64,000 nt of DNA from the NCBI GenBank assembly GCA_021464245.1, contig JADCRB010000004.1:1421103-1485102 (forward strand), in the 5' to 3' direction. A program made the position numbers and the translations under genes. The DNA is from Carallia brachiata (taxonomy: Eukaryota; Streptophyta; Magnoliopsida; Malpighiales; Rhizophoraceae). Within the stretch, counting starts at the first letter, position 1; each line of letters begins with the position of its first letter. Below the pieces are notes generated by a model. The model ran no database searches. It was not told the origin of the DNA and saw only the letters and a list, made by a program, of their open reading frames with translations. This document shows positions 12,031-22,731 of this stretch, one piece after another.

Positions 12031-14508
12031 TAGCTCGTTTGGAGACGCTGTCAGTTTTTTGTTTCTGTTTTTCATTTTCTGTTTTTTTATTTTTGCTGTT
12101 TGCTGAATTTATGTATTTATTGCTATCAATTTTTATTTTTTTATAAGAATAAAAAAATAGATAGAAAAGGATACTGAGAGAAATGGTAAAAAGAGTATAA
12201 ATATAGAGAGAAAAATGGAAGAGAGAGAGAAAAAGAGGGTAGAGAGAGAATGGTAAAGAGAGAAAAAAGAGAGAGAAAGAGAGAAGAAAGAGAATGAGTA
12301 GAGAGAATGATAGAAAGAGAAAGGGTAGAGATAGAATGAGTAAACAGAATAGTAGATAGAGAAAAATGAGAGAGAGAGAGGGTAGAGAGAGAATGAGTAG
12401 AGAAAATGACAAAGAGAGAAAAGAGAGAGAGGGTAGAGAAAGAACGAGTAAAGAGAATGATAGAGAGAGAAAAATGTGAGAGCGGTGTGAAGAGAGGAGT
12501 CGGAGAAGTAAGATCTGGTAAACAAAAAAAAAGAGTCTGGGTAGAGAGATAATAATAGAGCGAGAAAAGGAGAGAGAATGTGGGTAGACAGAAAGGAGAG
12601 AGAATCTGGGTAGACAGAGAATGGTAGAGAGAAAAAAGAGACAGAGAGAGAGGCAGAGAGAGAACGAGTAGAAAAAATGATAGAGCAAGAAAAAAAAAGA
12701 GAGAATGGTAGAGAGAGAAAAATGAGAGAGAGTGTGGGTATAGAGAGAATGAGTAGAGAGAATGGTTGAGGGAGAAAAAGGAGAGAGAGAGAGTGGGTAG
12801 AGGGAGAATTAGTAGAGAGAATAATAGAAAGAAAAAAAGGAAAAAAAGGGTAGAGAAAGAATGAGTAGAGAGAGAAAAGAGAGAGAGAGAATGTTAGAGA
12901 TAGAAAAAGGGGAGAGAGGGTAGAGAGAGAATAATGGAGATTGAAAAAGGAGAGAGAATGAGTAGAGAGAGAAAAAAGAGAAAGAGAGTGTAGAGAGATA
13001 ATAATAGAGCAGGAAAAGGAGAGAGAATGTGGGTAGACAGAGAATAGTAGAGAGAAAAAAGAGAGAGAGAGCGGGTATAGAGAGAATGACTAGAGTGAAT
13101 GATTGAGGGAGAAAAAAAGAGAGAGAGAGAGTGGGTAGAAGGAGAATTAGTAGAGAGAATGGTAGAAAGAGAAAAATGAAAAAGAGGGTAGAGAAAGAAT
13201 GAGTAGAGAGAGAAAAGAGAAAGAGAATGGTAGAGATAGAAAAAGGGGAGAGAGGGTAGAGAGAGAATGGTAGAGATAGAAAAAGGAGAGAGACGATAGA
13301 GAGAGAATAAGTAGAGAGAGAAAATAAAGAGAGAGGGTAGAGAGAGAATGGTAACGATAGAAAAAAGGAGAGATAGGGTGGAGAGAGAATGAGTAGAGAG
13401 AGAAAGAGTAGTGAGAAAAAAAAGATAGAGGGATAGAGAGAGGATGAGTAAAGAGAGATATTATAGCTTTCCGATTTTGTTTTTCACTTTTTTTTCTATA
13501 CTTTCTCTCACAAATTGTTCTCTCTCTATCTACTCTTTACCATATCTCTCTTTACTCATTCTCTCTCTATCCCTCTATCTTTTCTTTCTCACTACTCTTT
13601 CTCTCTCTAATCATTCTCTCTCTATGCTCTCTCTCTCCCTTTTCTATCTCTACCATTCTCTCTCTACCCTCTCTCTCTCTATTTTCTCTCTCTACTCATT
13701 CTCTCTCTACCCTCTCTCCCCTTTTTCTATCTCTACCATTCTCTCTCTACCCTCTCTCTCACTCTTTTCTCTCTCTACTCATTCTTGCTCTACCCTCTCT
13801 CTCCTTTTTCTCTTTCTACCATTCTCTCTACCAATTCTCCCTCTACCCACTCTCTCTCTCTCTTCTTTTTCTCCCACAACCATTCTCTCTATACCCACTC
13901 TCTCTCTCATTTTTGTCTCTTTACCATTCTCTCTACTTTTTCTTACTCTATCATTTTCTTTACTCATTCTCTCTCTTTTTTCTCTCTACCATTATCTGTC
14001 TTCCCAGATTCTCTTTCCTTTATGTCTACCCACATTTCTCTCTCATTTTTCTCGCTCTACTATTATCTCTCTACCCTCTCTCTCTTCTTTTTCTCTCTCT
14101 AGTCATTCTCTCACTACCCAGACTCTCTCTCTTTTTTCTTGTTTTACCATTCTCTCTACTCATTCTCTCTCTACCCTCTCTCTCACATTTTTCTCTCTCT
14201 ATCATCTCTTTACTCATTCTTTCTCAACCCTTTCTCTTTCTGTCATTCTCTCTACTCATTCTCTTTCTTCTCTCTTTCTTTCTCCGTTTTCTCTCTCTAC
14301 CCATTCTCTCTCTCTCTCTCTCTCCCATTTTCTCTCTATATTTATAATCTTTTTCCATCTCATCATCCTTTTTCTATCTATTTTTTTATTCTTATAAAAA
14401 AATAAAAATTGACAGTAATAAATACAAAAATTCAGCAAATAGCAAAAACTAAAAATAGAAAATGAAAAACAAAAACAAAAAACTGATAGCGTCTCCAAAC
14501 GAGCCCTA
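12031..14508. mobile_element. Foldback element with GA/CT minisatellite arms
   Basis: The left end (ctcgtttggagacgctgtca, from 12034) is matched in inverse orientation by the right end (tgatagcgtctccaaacgag, ending 14503). The similarity runs inward for about 150 bp, including 'ttataagaataaaaaaatag'. Inside, the left arm (to about 13465) is a degenerate GA-rich minisatellite ('gagagaatgrgtagagagag'). The right arm (from about 13545) is its reverse complement. The innermost arm sequence, 'gatagagggatagagaga' and its complement, also pairs. An ~80 bp loop with 'agctttccgattttg' separates the arms. The left arm is about 1.4 kb and the right about 1.0 kb. There is no transposase. Long open frames here are Leu/Ser/Phe-rich artefacts of CT repeats. 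Confidence 0.85.
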
Positions 14509-14645
14509 ATCAATTTATTTATTTTTATAAAAAAAACACTTTTAACTTTTCAACAAAAAATAAAAAATAAAATTAATAACAAATTTTTTTATAAAAAATA
14601 AATAAAAAATAAAAAATAAAATTCATTTCAACGGGACCTAAATTA
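14509..14645. repeat. AT-rich segment matching the inverted left end of the 62 kb element
   Basis: Immediately after the foldback element. Its reverse complement (ttgttattaattttattttt, then gttgaaaagttaaaagtg) resembles 62175-62222, the left part of the second CT-minisatellite element. The outer edge 'gggacctaa' resembles the inverted 'ttagggg' terminus there. It may be part of the element or a small relative. Confidence 0.5.
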
Positions 14646-14738
14646 TCAACATCCTAACAATAAAGCTGACTTGCTTGTTATCTTGTTTCTACCATGGGAC
14701 TTTGAAAAGTAAAACCAGGTTACGCTTGTGTTAAAATA

Positions 14739-14746
14739 CCACGTGG
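14739..14746. promoter_or_regulatory. Palindromic G-box upstream of the JAZ gene
   Basis: CCACGTGG lies about 265 bp before the JAZ start codon. CACGTG G-boxes are established binding sites of MYC2-type bHLH factors that activate JAZ genes, which JAZ proteins then repress. Function here is inferred from position only. Confidence 0.55.
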
Positions 14747-15010
14747 CTATCATTCAAAGAACTGAAACTATATTTGGTTGTGATATTTTTTTTTATGGGA
14801 TTATTATTGATTATGATTTTGGTGGTCACCGCCGCTTCCGAGTCTAAACTACAACCACCAGACAACATTGAGACTGGAAAAATTTTTTCCTGAAGAGAGG
14901 GGAAAACTATAGCTTTAACTTCCTCCAACGTAAGCACAAGACGGGAAAAGAAGAGAATTGGAAGCTTTTTTTTTTTTTTGTAATTAAAGCAAATCTCTGA
15001 TCTCACTCCA

Positions 15011-16705
15011 ATGGAGGTTGAATCTGAGCCGGTTAAGGAGATGAATCCAGAAGCTGTAGAAGAAGAAATGAAGAAGCAGGAGGAAAAACAAGAGGGCGCC
15101 AACAACAAGAGCCGTTTTGCTGCTAAAAGAGATGATGCAGACATAGGATCTTGCAAGGAGGATCCTGACTTGTCTGAGAAAATTGGGTCTCCCCATTCCA
15201 GGTACTACTTTTTTTGTCACTCCCAAAGAAAAAAAAAATCAAATTTCTTTGTCTATTTCTCAGCGTCAAAGACCCGGATCGGGGAGACGAGGAGGAAGAG
15301 GAGAAAAGAAGGTTCTTTTGTTAGAAGGAACAGTAATTATGAGATATAATGAGTTAAAATTGGCTCCCATATGGTCTTTGAATCATTTGGGGCATCTTTT
15401 GGAATGTTTAAGATTAAAAGGAAATTAGGAGTTGGACTAGGGTGCACTGGTTAGATTTGATTGCTGGGTAAGCTCACCGAATTGGGAGGAAGAAAGTTGT
15501 TGAATGTTAAACTGAGAGAGGAGTTTGAATTTTTGGTTGCCAATGAACCAAGCAACTGATTGTATAACTCTTAGTCTGATTTATTGTAATTAAAATTGTG
15601 TTTAGGGACTTATTGACATTTCTGATCATCGTAGGAACATATGTGAATGCGTGCACTGGTTTGGACTTGATTTGTTCTCCACTTTTCCCACATGGGTTTT
15701 CATAAATTTGTATTGCATGTTATTCAAAGTAATTCTGCAGGTGGGAAATATTTTTTTGAAGCTAAAAACTGTAAGCATGTTCCAACATATGGTAATGATT
15801 GATCTTTTGTTTCTGAAGGCTTGATACAATGACAAAATCTGGACCAGATGCCAACTTTCCTGCTCAGGATCAGCTTACAATTTTCTATGGGGGAAAAGTA
15901 GTTGTATTTGATGCAATTCCTGCAGAAAAGGTTCACAATAGACTACAACAGCAATATCATAGTCGTATTCTGCGTATAACATTTGATACCTGAATATTTA
16001 CTTTTGACCATATTTCATATACTTAGGTCCAAGAACTTATACTCATAGCTGCTGCTGCTGCTGTTAAGCCTGGTGACATTAAGAAGACAGGCTACGGCTC
16101 TCTTGCCCCTACTCCAGTTCTTACAAGGACTCCTTCAATGCAAAGCATTGCAAGTGGTTTAGCTTCACCTCAGGCTCAGCTGCTTCCTGTTCATAAGAGT
16201 CCGCTTTGCAACTTGCAAGCTGGTAACTTCCTGCCCTTCTGCTCTCTCTCTCCCTCTCTCTCTCTCTCTCTGACATCTGTAATTGACTGTTGATTCAGAA
16301 TTACCGATTGCTAGGAGACACTCTCTTCAGCGATTCCTTGAAAAGAGACGAGACAGGTACCTCTTGTTACACTTGGGATTCCTGCACCCCTCGCCCAAGA
16401 GGGCGCAATCATATAATCACATAATCTGAACTACTAGTTTCATGTTTTGCACATCTGGCATCATTAAACTTTACTTGTGATAAATAATTACATTGTGCCG
16501 CACATTGTACTTTATTTCATACTTGCGTTCGTTTCCTTGTAGGTTGGTAAGCAAAGGTCCATATCCGACTTCCTCAGGAGCAAAAATGACCGAAACCACA
16601 AAACCTGATCTCGGTGCAGATACTTTAGCAGGCGCTGCGTACTTTGAGAAACCTATTGCAGAAGATGAAGAACATAAACCAAAGGTTGTTGCCAACCTTG
16701 CCTGA
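15011..16705 (+). CDS. TIFY3: TIFY/JAZ transcriptional repressor, JAZ11/JAZ12 (TIFY3) type
   Basis: Five exons: 15011-15201, 15819-15930, 16027-16222, 16299-16356 and 16543-16705, giving 239 residues with all junctions in frame. The TIFY (ZIM) motif TIFYGG is at residues 84-89. The following IPAEKVQEL and Ala run resemble JAZ11/12 rather than JAZ1 or JAZ3. The Jas motif spans about 168-194 (LPIARR, then SLQRFLEKRRDR, ending PY) and fits the SLX2FX2KRX2RX5PY consensus. The LPIARR degron is intact, so hormone-dependent COI1 binding is expected.

JAZ proteins act in the nucleus: they bind MYC2-like factors and recruit NINJA/TOPLESS through TIFY. I see no EAR motif. The N-terminus is acidic and Lys/Glu-rich. 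A G-box lies upstream. A (TC)n microsatellite is in intron 3. The start is the first ATG of an uninterrupted frame; splice sites were placed by eye. Confidence 0.93.
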
Positions 16706-17575
16706 AGCGGGTGCCACGGCTTTTATGAATTATGGGAACCTTTTATTTACAAGTATTGTTAAACTTTGTCGTGTTATTCGTGTAAAAAAAATGCTAGGCG
16801 TAAGCGGGAATGCTCATCTTTGACTTGCTTTTAGATGAAATTATGATGGTGACATATACTAATCTTCTTCATAAACAAGAATTTGTTAGTCTCTTGCGTT
16901 ACATCCAAAGGCGGATGAAATTTGTATTAAAGCTAGTAGCAAACAATTGACTTGTATGCAGCCTGCTTAGCTTATTGGTTGACCATCCTGTGTTTAGCTT
17001 GTTCAAGTAATTTGTGATTGTACGCATTCCGTTTCTTTTTTTTTTTTTTAGCTGATCATTCCGTATTTTTTCTGCATACAACTTTTATTGGGAAAAATTA
17101 GGGGGGATAGGCTCTCCAGACGGTTGGAAACCACATCCATCTAAATATTTCCCGCTAAGCACCCCCTGTGATGGGGGATGTGGCTTCCTCGTCTGGGAGC
17201 GGCATCCTCCTAATGAGGTCCCTTTTATTGAACATCTACAATGCTGAGAGACTCCAAGCTCCACGCCATGAAAGCGATCCAGTGGGGATTTCGTCAATAA
17301 AATTGGCTGCTCTCAACCCTACTGCTGTACCACTTTGTTCATGGGGCTACGTTGTTCCAGTTTTACATGATTGCTTTACCTATAAAGTGATATAACTCCA
17401 TCGCTTGCAATGTAAGTGGTCGGTAAACAACACATCGTATAGTTCAGGAGACACCATAGCAAAGAGTTACCGCATAGTTCAGCGTATGGTTCAGCGACTG
17501 GAATTTCGGAATCTCAAATCATGGGTTACTGCAGAGATTTCCGCGACGGTTTTTAAAAACAATTAATCTTGTCTT
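16706..17575. other. 3' side of TIFY3 and spacer, nothing coding
   Basis: This covers the probable TIFY3 3' UTR and the spacer to the convergent FAX gene. 17100-17400 is less AT-rich than its surroundings and open in two frames, but I recognise no protein or RNA motif in it. Confidence 0.5.
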
Positions 17576-17623
17576 CTTTTCGTTTCAGCAGGTTTTCGTT
17601 TCGGCAGGTTTTCCTTTCGGCAG
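17576..17623. repeat. 16 bp minisatellite, three copies
   Basis: Three consecutive copies of gttttcgtttcggcag, with single-base variants, lie downstream of the FAX gene. Confidence 0.85.
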
Positions 17624-17855
17624 TGGGGATCTCAGCGGATTGGACTCGCTGGTTTTTAGCAGGTTCACAAGGCTCCTAGTGCTCATCACAAAGCAATTGC
17701 CATACGTTAATGCAGCATTGAGCAAATTACCTCAATTGTTTACCTTAAATATATTCCGGAAACAAAAAAACGTCAACAAAAGTTACCACATTAGAGAGTT
17801 ACAGATCACACTCGCACACCATCTCATGCATCTAACACGTAACATCTGCCGTACT

Positions 17856-19082
17856 CTAGTGCACGCTACGCAGGATTCCATGGGCGTAGCCGCCAGTCAT
17901 CACCAGAGAGACCAAAGATACAACTCCTGCAGGAAATATTTTTCCGGACTTGGCAAAGCGAGAACCCATCACCGCTGTGAGTGCTACAGACAAACCTGGA
18001 AATATGAAGATTCAGTCGAGGTTAGCATCGCCAAGCATCACTCCAATTAATAATCGGAAAAACTTGAGTAGAACAAAAAAGCTTCCCATGTCAAGACAAA
18101 GAACCATCAGCAGCCTCTGTCAAAGAGAAATCGGCTCGAGGCCTCAGCAATAATTAAGGTGGTCGGAAACAGTGACATATGTCTGATACGATGGCCTTAC
18201 TATTTCTACTGACCAAATAAAAATAAAGAAGACATAAATATAAAACTAAAAGAAGAGCCATAAGGGTCTCTTACCAAGCCCTATGGAAGATGCAAAAACT
18301 GGATTTGCAGGAAGCTGCGTATGGACATAATACAGCACTACTGCGGACAGTCCACCAGACAAGAGAGACTTCTGGCTACCGGTCTTCAAATAGCCCATAA
18401 GTCCTCCAACTGTCATAAAATCAACGACAAAAGTCAAGATGAAACACATAATAGCGACAACACCAAAGCATCATCCTTTCGTAATAAACTGGCAAATCAA
18501 ATCGGTGAATTTTGTAAACAGATCAATCTTGAGCCACCCCAGATTAATCGATTCAGCCACATTCAAAAAAGATCTCAACTTTGGCAGATACTTACTTCCG
18601 ACAAGAGCAGCATAGCCAAGAGTCAGTTTCTGGGACATGGACAACCCCATCTTCTTCTTGCCGTCGCTATTCTCCGACGATCCTCCCTCTCCTTCCTTCT
18701 TGCTATCACCACCACCACCACCACTGCCGCCTCCGCCTCCGCTACTGTTATCTCCTCCGCCGCCACCTCCTTCTCCGTGGCCAATGTGAACGGGTCCCCC
18801 GCCTCCGGTTTCCGGTTCGATCTGAATCTCGATCCCTTCGCTTGACAAGTCAAGGTTATCGTCAAGGACCGGGGACGCTCTTGTGTCGGAAGCGACGGCC
18901 CTGGCGGCTGCGATCGGCTTCAAACGCGGGTTTCCGCAAACAAGCGATCTCTGCTGATGCAGCCGCAGGGACTGAAACGTAGTCGCGCAAGTTCGGAATC
19001 TAAACTTGGAAGGCTGAAGAGGAAGACGAAGAAGAAGAAGAGAAGACTGAGAAGCCACTAACCCCAACTCCGCCATTTCCAT
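17856..19082 (-). CDS. FAX2: Chloroplast FATTY ACID EXPORT (FAX/TMEM14) protein, FAX2-like
   Basis: Three exons on the minus strand: 19082-18596, 18409-18275 and 17995-17856, giving 253 residues. FAX proteins are TMEM14-family membrane proteins; plastid members move free fatty acids across the chloroplast inner envelope. The N-terminal ~75 residues are rich in Ser, Arg and Ala and poor in acids, as in a transit peptide. Residues 93-135 are very Gly-rich (runs of 4-6 Gly), as I remember for FAX2-type proteins.

The TMEM14 domain follows: LTLGYAALVGIGGLMGYLK, then SGGLSAVVLYYV, then GLGLSVALTAVMGSRFAKSG and FPAGVVSLVSLVMTGGYAHG. These are hydrophobic helices with the small residues usual for the family. 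A second in-frame Met two codons later could equally be the start. The gene is convergent with TIFY3. Subtype FAX2 versus FAX4 is less certain than the family. Confidence 0.9.
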
Positions 19083-19185
19083 TCCAAGCCTAAAAACTTG
19101 GATTTTTTGGGCAATTTTTTCCCAATTCCCTTATTTTCTTTCACCCGATTTACTTCCATCCCGTTTTTTTTTTTAGTTAAGACAT

Positions 19186-19575
19186 TAATGCCGTGTTCAG
19201 TATGTAAAAGAAAATTAAGAGGGAAAAAAAAATATAATTATTATCATTTACTTTTTTTTTTTATATTTCTTTCTCTTCACTTTCTATACTACTCTAAACA
19301 ACATTATTTTCTCTCCACTTTTTCTCTCACAAATTACTATTCATATTTTCTTTCATCATACTTTCTTTCTCTCATTTTTTTTACCACTCCAAACAACTTT
19401 ATTTTCTTTTCAATTTTTTTCTCACAAATTACTATTCACTTTTTTTTTCACCTACTTTCTTTCTCTCAACTTTCTTTACCACTCCAAATAATTTTATTTT
19501 CTATTCACTTTCTTTCTGTTTCTCCTTTTTTCTCTTCTTTCCTCTCATTTCTTCGCACTCCAAACACACTCTAAG
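19186..19575. mobile_element. CT-rich MITE-like element with internal tandem repeats
   Basis: The left end 'gccgtgttcagtatgtaaaa' and the inverted right end 'agagtgtgtttggagtgcga' form an imperfect inverted repeat. In between are about three related 70-90 bp units with 'caccactccaaacaa.tttattttc' and 'ctcacaaattactattca'. No credible protein. It lies just upstream of the FAX gene's start. Confidence 0.55.
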
Positions 19576-19639
19576 AAAATGGAGGCGGCGCTGTGACAGT
19601 CTTGTTAGAGTTAAAGAGTATTAAATATTTTTTAATAAT

Positions 19640-20180
19640 TTGTTTGTTGTTTGTAAGGAAAAAAAATTGTAATCATTGTAATTTATCTTTTTTTATATTT
19701 TTTTTCAATTTTCTACACTTATTCAAATAATTTATTTTATTTGTCATTTTTTATCTCACAAAATCCTATTCATTTTTTCTTTTATTATATTTTTTTTCTC
19801 CTCAACTTTCTCCACCACTCTAAAGCTCCGTCTGTTTATTATAAAATAACTTACTTTTGTAAAATATTTGCAGGAAAAAAATTTACAGTGAAAATAATAA
19901 TTTTCCCTTATCACTTATTTATAACACACTTTATATTTTTCTAAAAATAATATCAACTCAACAAAAAAAAGAAGTAATTTTCTCTAAAAAATTTTAAAAT
20001 TTACCCCAAATTTTTTATTGTAAAATATTTTATATCAAATAAACGTCGGAAAATGAGAAAATTCTTTTCCTGTAAAATATTTTCAGCCAAACAAACACAC
20101 CATAAATAACTTTATTTTTCTAACTTTTTTTTTTCTTTCTCCTTTCTTCAACCTTCCTCTCACTCCAAACATACCGTAAT
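19640..20180. mobile_element. Second CT-rich element, interrupted by a MITE
   Basis: It shares 'ctcaactttctccaccactc' and 'ctcactccaaaca' with the element at 19186-19575. A separate ~277 bp MITE sits inside it at 19825-20101, splitting a unit ('ccactctaaa' | 'ataactttattttt'). Confidence 0.5.
19825..20101. mobile_element. Small hAT-like MITE
   Basis: Left end GCTCCGTCTGTTTATTATAA; inverted right end GGTGTGTTTGTTTGGCTGAA. 'gtaaaatattt.cagg' lies subterminally at both ends in inverse orientation. This resembles a widespread plant MITE type with 'CCGTTTGTTT' ends. The target duplication is not clean (taaa / taaa at best). Confidence 0.65.
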
Positions 20181-21700
20181 AATGTCACCAGTCTGAATAG
20201 TTACCACAAAACTTACACTAAAAAAGGTTTATGTTTAGGGCACACAAAACCTTGGCTTCCATCCAGCACCAGCAGTCTGGTTGGTCAATCCAATGAACAG
20301 AGCCCAGCCCAATTCAGTTTCCATGGAGGCCCAATGGGCCGCAAAAGGACAGGGCTAATCCGTAAAACCCGGAGAATCAAAACCCAAGAAACAAGGGGAT
20401 GACGTGGGCATCGAGATCTCTGCAAAATTTGCTTACAAGCACGAGAAAAGAGATCGTGATTGACGGCTTTTTTTCCTCTTCTTTTTCCCGTGTTTTTGTC
20501 TTTGGGTTTTTCCAGTTGCCAGTTCAACATCAACGACAACAATAAAAGATTGTTTATTTGTTAGAAACGAAACGAAAATGTTTGGCATAGGAATCAATTC
20601 TTTTTGGATTGGGGAAAGCATTGACCTTGTAGACACAAACCCCCGATGTTCACGAAGTTCGAGAGAAAAATCAGACAGACAGAAGCAAAGATTCCTCGAC
20701 GAGAAGGAATAGGAATAACAAACAAAAAAAAAAAAAAGAAAGGGAAAAATTTGCGGAATTCTTTATGTAAGATTATAGAAAAGAAAAAAATATACACATT
20801 GTTATCTAATATTAGATGAATTAAATAATTATTTTAATTTTTTTTTTGTCAAATAACGGGTAAAATAACGGGTAAATGTAGATAGTGTCTAAATAAATTC
20901 ATTAGTGAGGGTTGCACGAAGTTCTGCACTCGAGTAGGCTGAGTTGAACCCATGAAGGAACAGAGTCCAGCTCAGATTTTAGACTGTTTAGCGGACTCAT
21001 AGGAGTTTAGTATATATTTAATCTCATTATATACCTTAGTTTATATATATAATTTTTTGATTGACATTTATTACTTCATTACGACGTATGGTAGTGTGTT
21101 ACTTACAATACCCGTGGAGCTCAAACAGAAAAAGAAAAAGAAAAAGAAATAGAGGAAGCGACTTTTGCAAAGGTCAGCAACAGCAACTCTACCCTTTGAC
21201 ATGAAAAAAAAAATGTATGCGCCTGTGCCCTTTGCTTTGCTTTTACTCTATCCCAAAACGTATTTTATGTTTTCTTTTTCTTTTTTTTGGTATAAAATTT
21301 TCATCACAGAGGAGCTTCTTTGTGTGTTTTATCTCTCTTTTTTGAGATTAAAGTGGACGGGACACACCCACGCATGTGCTGTGCGATCCTCCTAGTCCTA
21401 GCATAGCAAAACACACAGTCACACGCACACACAAAAACACTCCTTTTAGGCTTTGTTTGGATCTAGGCCGTCCGAAGTCTATCGTCGCTCAGTCAGAACC
21501 CAGAGGAAAGAAAGGAAGAATCCAATGCCAAGTTCTCATCTTTATATAAAAAGAGTCAACTGGGGGGGTCTCGTGTGGGTGGGCTTGGACATGGAATTGT
21601 GTACTTAATTGACCACTTCTCCATTCCACTACTACTACTACGACTGCTACTGGGTGTCCGTCACTCTCTTCATTTTCTAGTGTCAACGCCAACCAACAAA
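20181..21700. other. Spacer and promoter side of the F-box gene
   Basis: No gene supported. AT-rich, with A/T homopolymers and a (GAAAAA)n-like purine run near 21128-21155. Short open frames lack recognisable motifs. Confidence 0.5.
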
Positions 21701-21913
21701 AGCAACAAGCTTTCCCTGGGAACGAAGCTTCCTCCTCTTCTACTTGATCCTCCTTGCTCTTTTTCTCTCTCTCTTTTTGTTGGATTGTGGGTTTTGGCTA
21801 TGGATTTTTTTTCCCTTGTTTAAGATCCTAAGACTATTTCAAGCTTGTATCAGTGCTGCTTTTGACTTTCTGTCTTAATCTCTGAGTTCTTTCTCGGCGC
21901 AGCTTATCAAGAG

Positions 21914-22707
21914 GTACTTCCTATTCTTCAGCTTTCTCTCTTCTCTCTATTAATTTTTCTTTTTTGTTTATTTTCTTGTTCAGTGTGTTTGTGTTCATGT
22001 ACGCATTGATTTTTTTTTCTTGTTCAATCTTACGTTTTGTTTCATGGGTGTGCCCTTGCATGTGCCTAACAAGGACGAATTTGTTCCAACTTCATTTTGG
22101 CCAAAAAATGCTGCCCTTTTTCTTTGCCATTTGCCAAGATATATAACAATTTAGCTGCTCGATTTTTGGCGTTCCTGTATTAGAGTTGAAATTAGAAATA
22201 AGAATCTAGTCAAAAATTTCCATCTTTATTTGATAATGGTTGTTGCTTTCTCTTGTAAAAGTTAATTTCTTGACACCCTTTTAGTTTTTTTTTTTCCCCT
22301 TTGGCTTTATTGCTGGCTTTTCTTTTTCGTTTCTTTTGGTTGATTGTCTTTCTGTTAGCCAAATTGGCGAGTTCATTTTTGCGGTTCAAGAGTTCATCTT
22401 TTTGCGATGTGGCCTAGTCTGCAAATTCGTTCAAATTTCCATGGATGATTATACCCCAGAAATCCTCAATTTTGCTGAGTCCCGACCTCAGTTCGCCTTT
22501 CCAAAAGGGGAGAACTTGTTATGTAATTCTTACATTTATAGTCACTCAGTGGAGGGGATAGAAAAGGAGGAATCCTCTGGAATTTCTTTCAATTTTTGCT
22601 CTGAATTGAATTTCACGAGCAAATGCTAAGGACTACCTTATTTGTTTGTGGTTTGATATCTTTCTTTCGACTCCTCCTTATGACAATGTGCTTCTCTTGT
22701 CCTGCAG
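21914..22707 (+). other. Probable 5' UTR intron of the F-box gene
   Basis: A donor (aagag|gtactt) and an acceptor (cctgcag|ctgc) bracket a T-rich stretch that ends 24 bp before the F-box ATG. A 97-codon open frame inside it (22336-22629) has no family features and is probably intronic. Inferred from splice signals only. Confidence 0.5.
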
Positions 22708-22731
22708 CTGCTATTTGCGAGTTTTTAATCA

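Noticed and set aside
13444..14397. 317-codon Leu/Ser/Phe-rich open frame, with several others on both strands at 11921-14513
   Set aside because: Produced by CT/GA minisatellite repeats that lack stop codons in several frames at once; composition is pure repeat and there are no domains.
17100..17400. Possible hammerhead/retrozyme or TRIM element
   Set aside because: The region is GC-richer and open in two frames, but I could not find the CTGATGA...GAAA core in a foldable arrangement, nor LTR ends.
22336..22629. 97-codon frame upstream of the F-box gene
   Set aside because: Lies inside a T-rich stretch bracketed by splice signals and has no recognisable motif; probably intronic.
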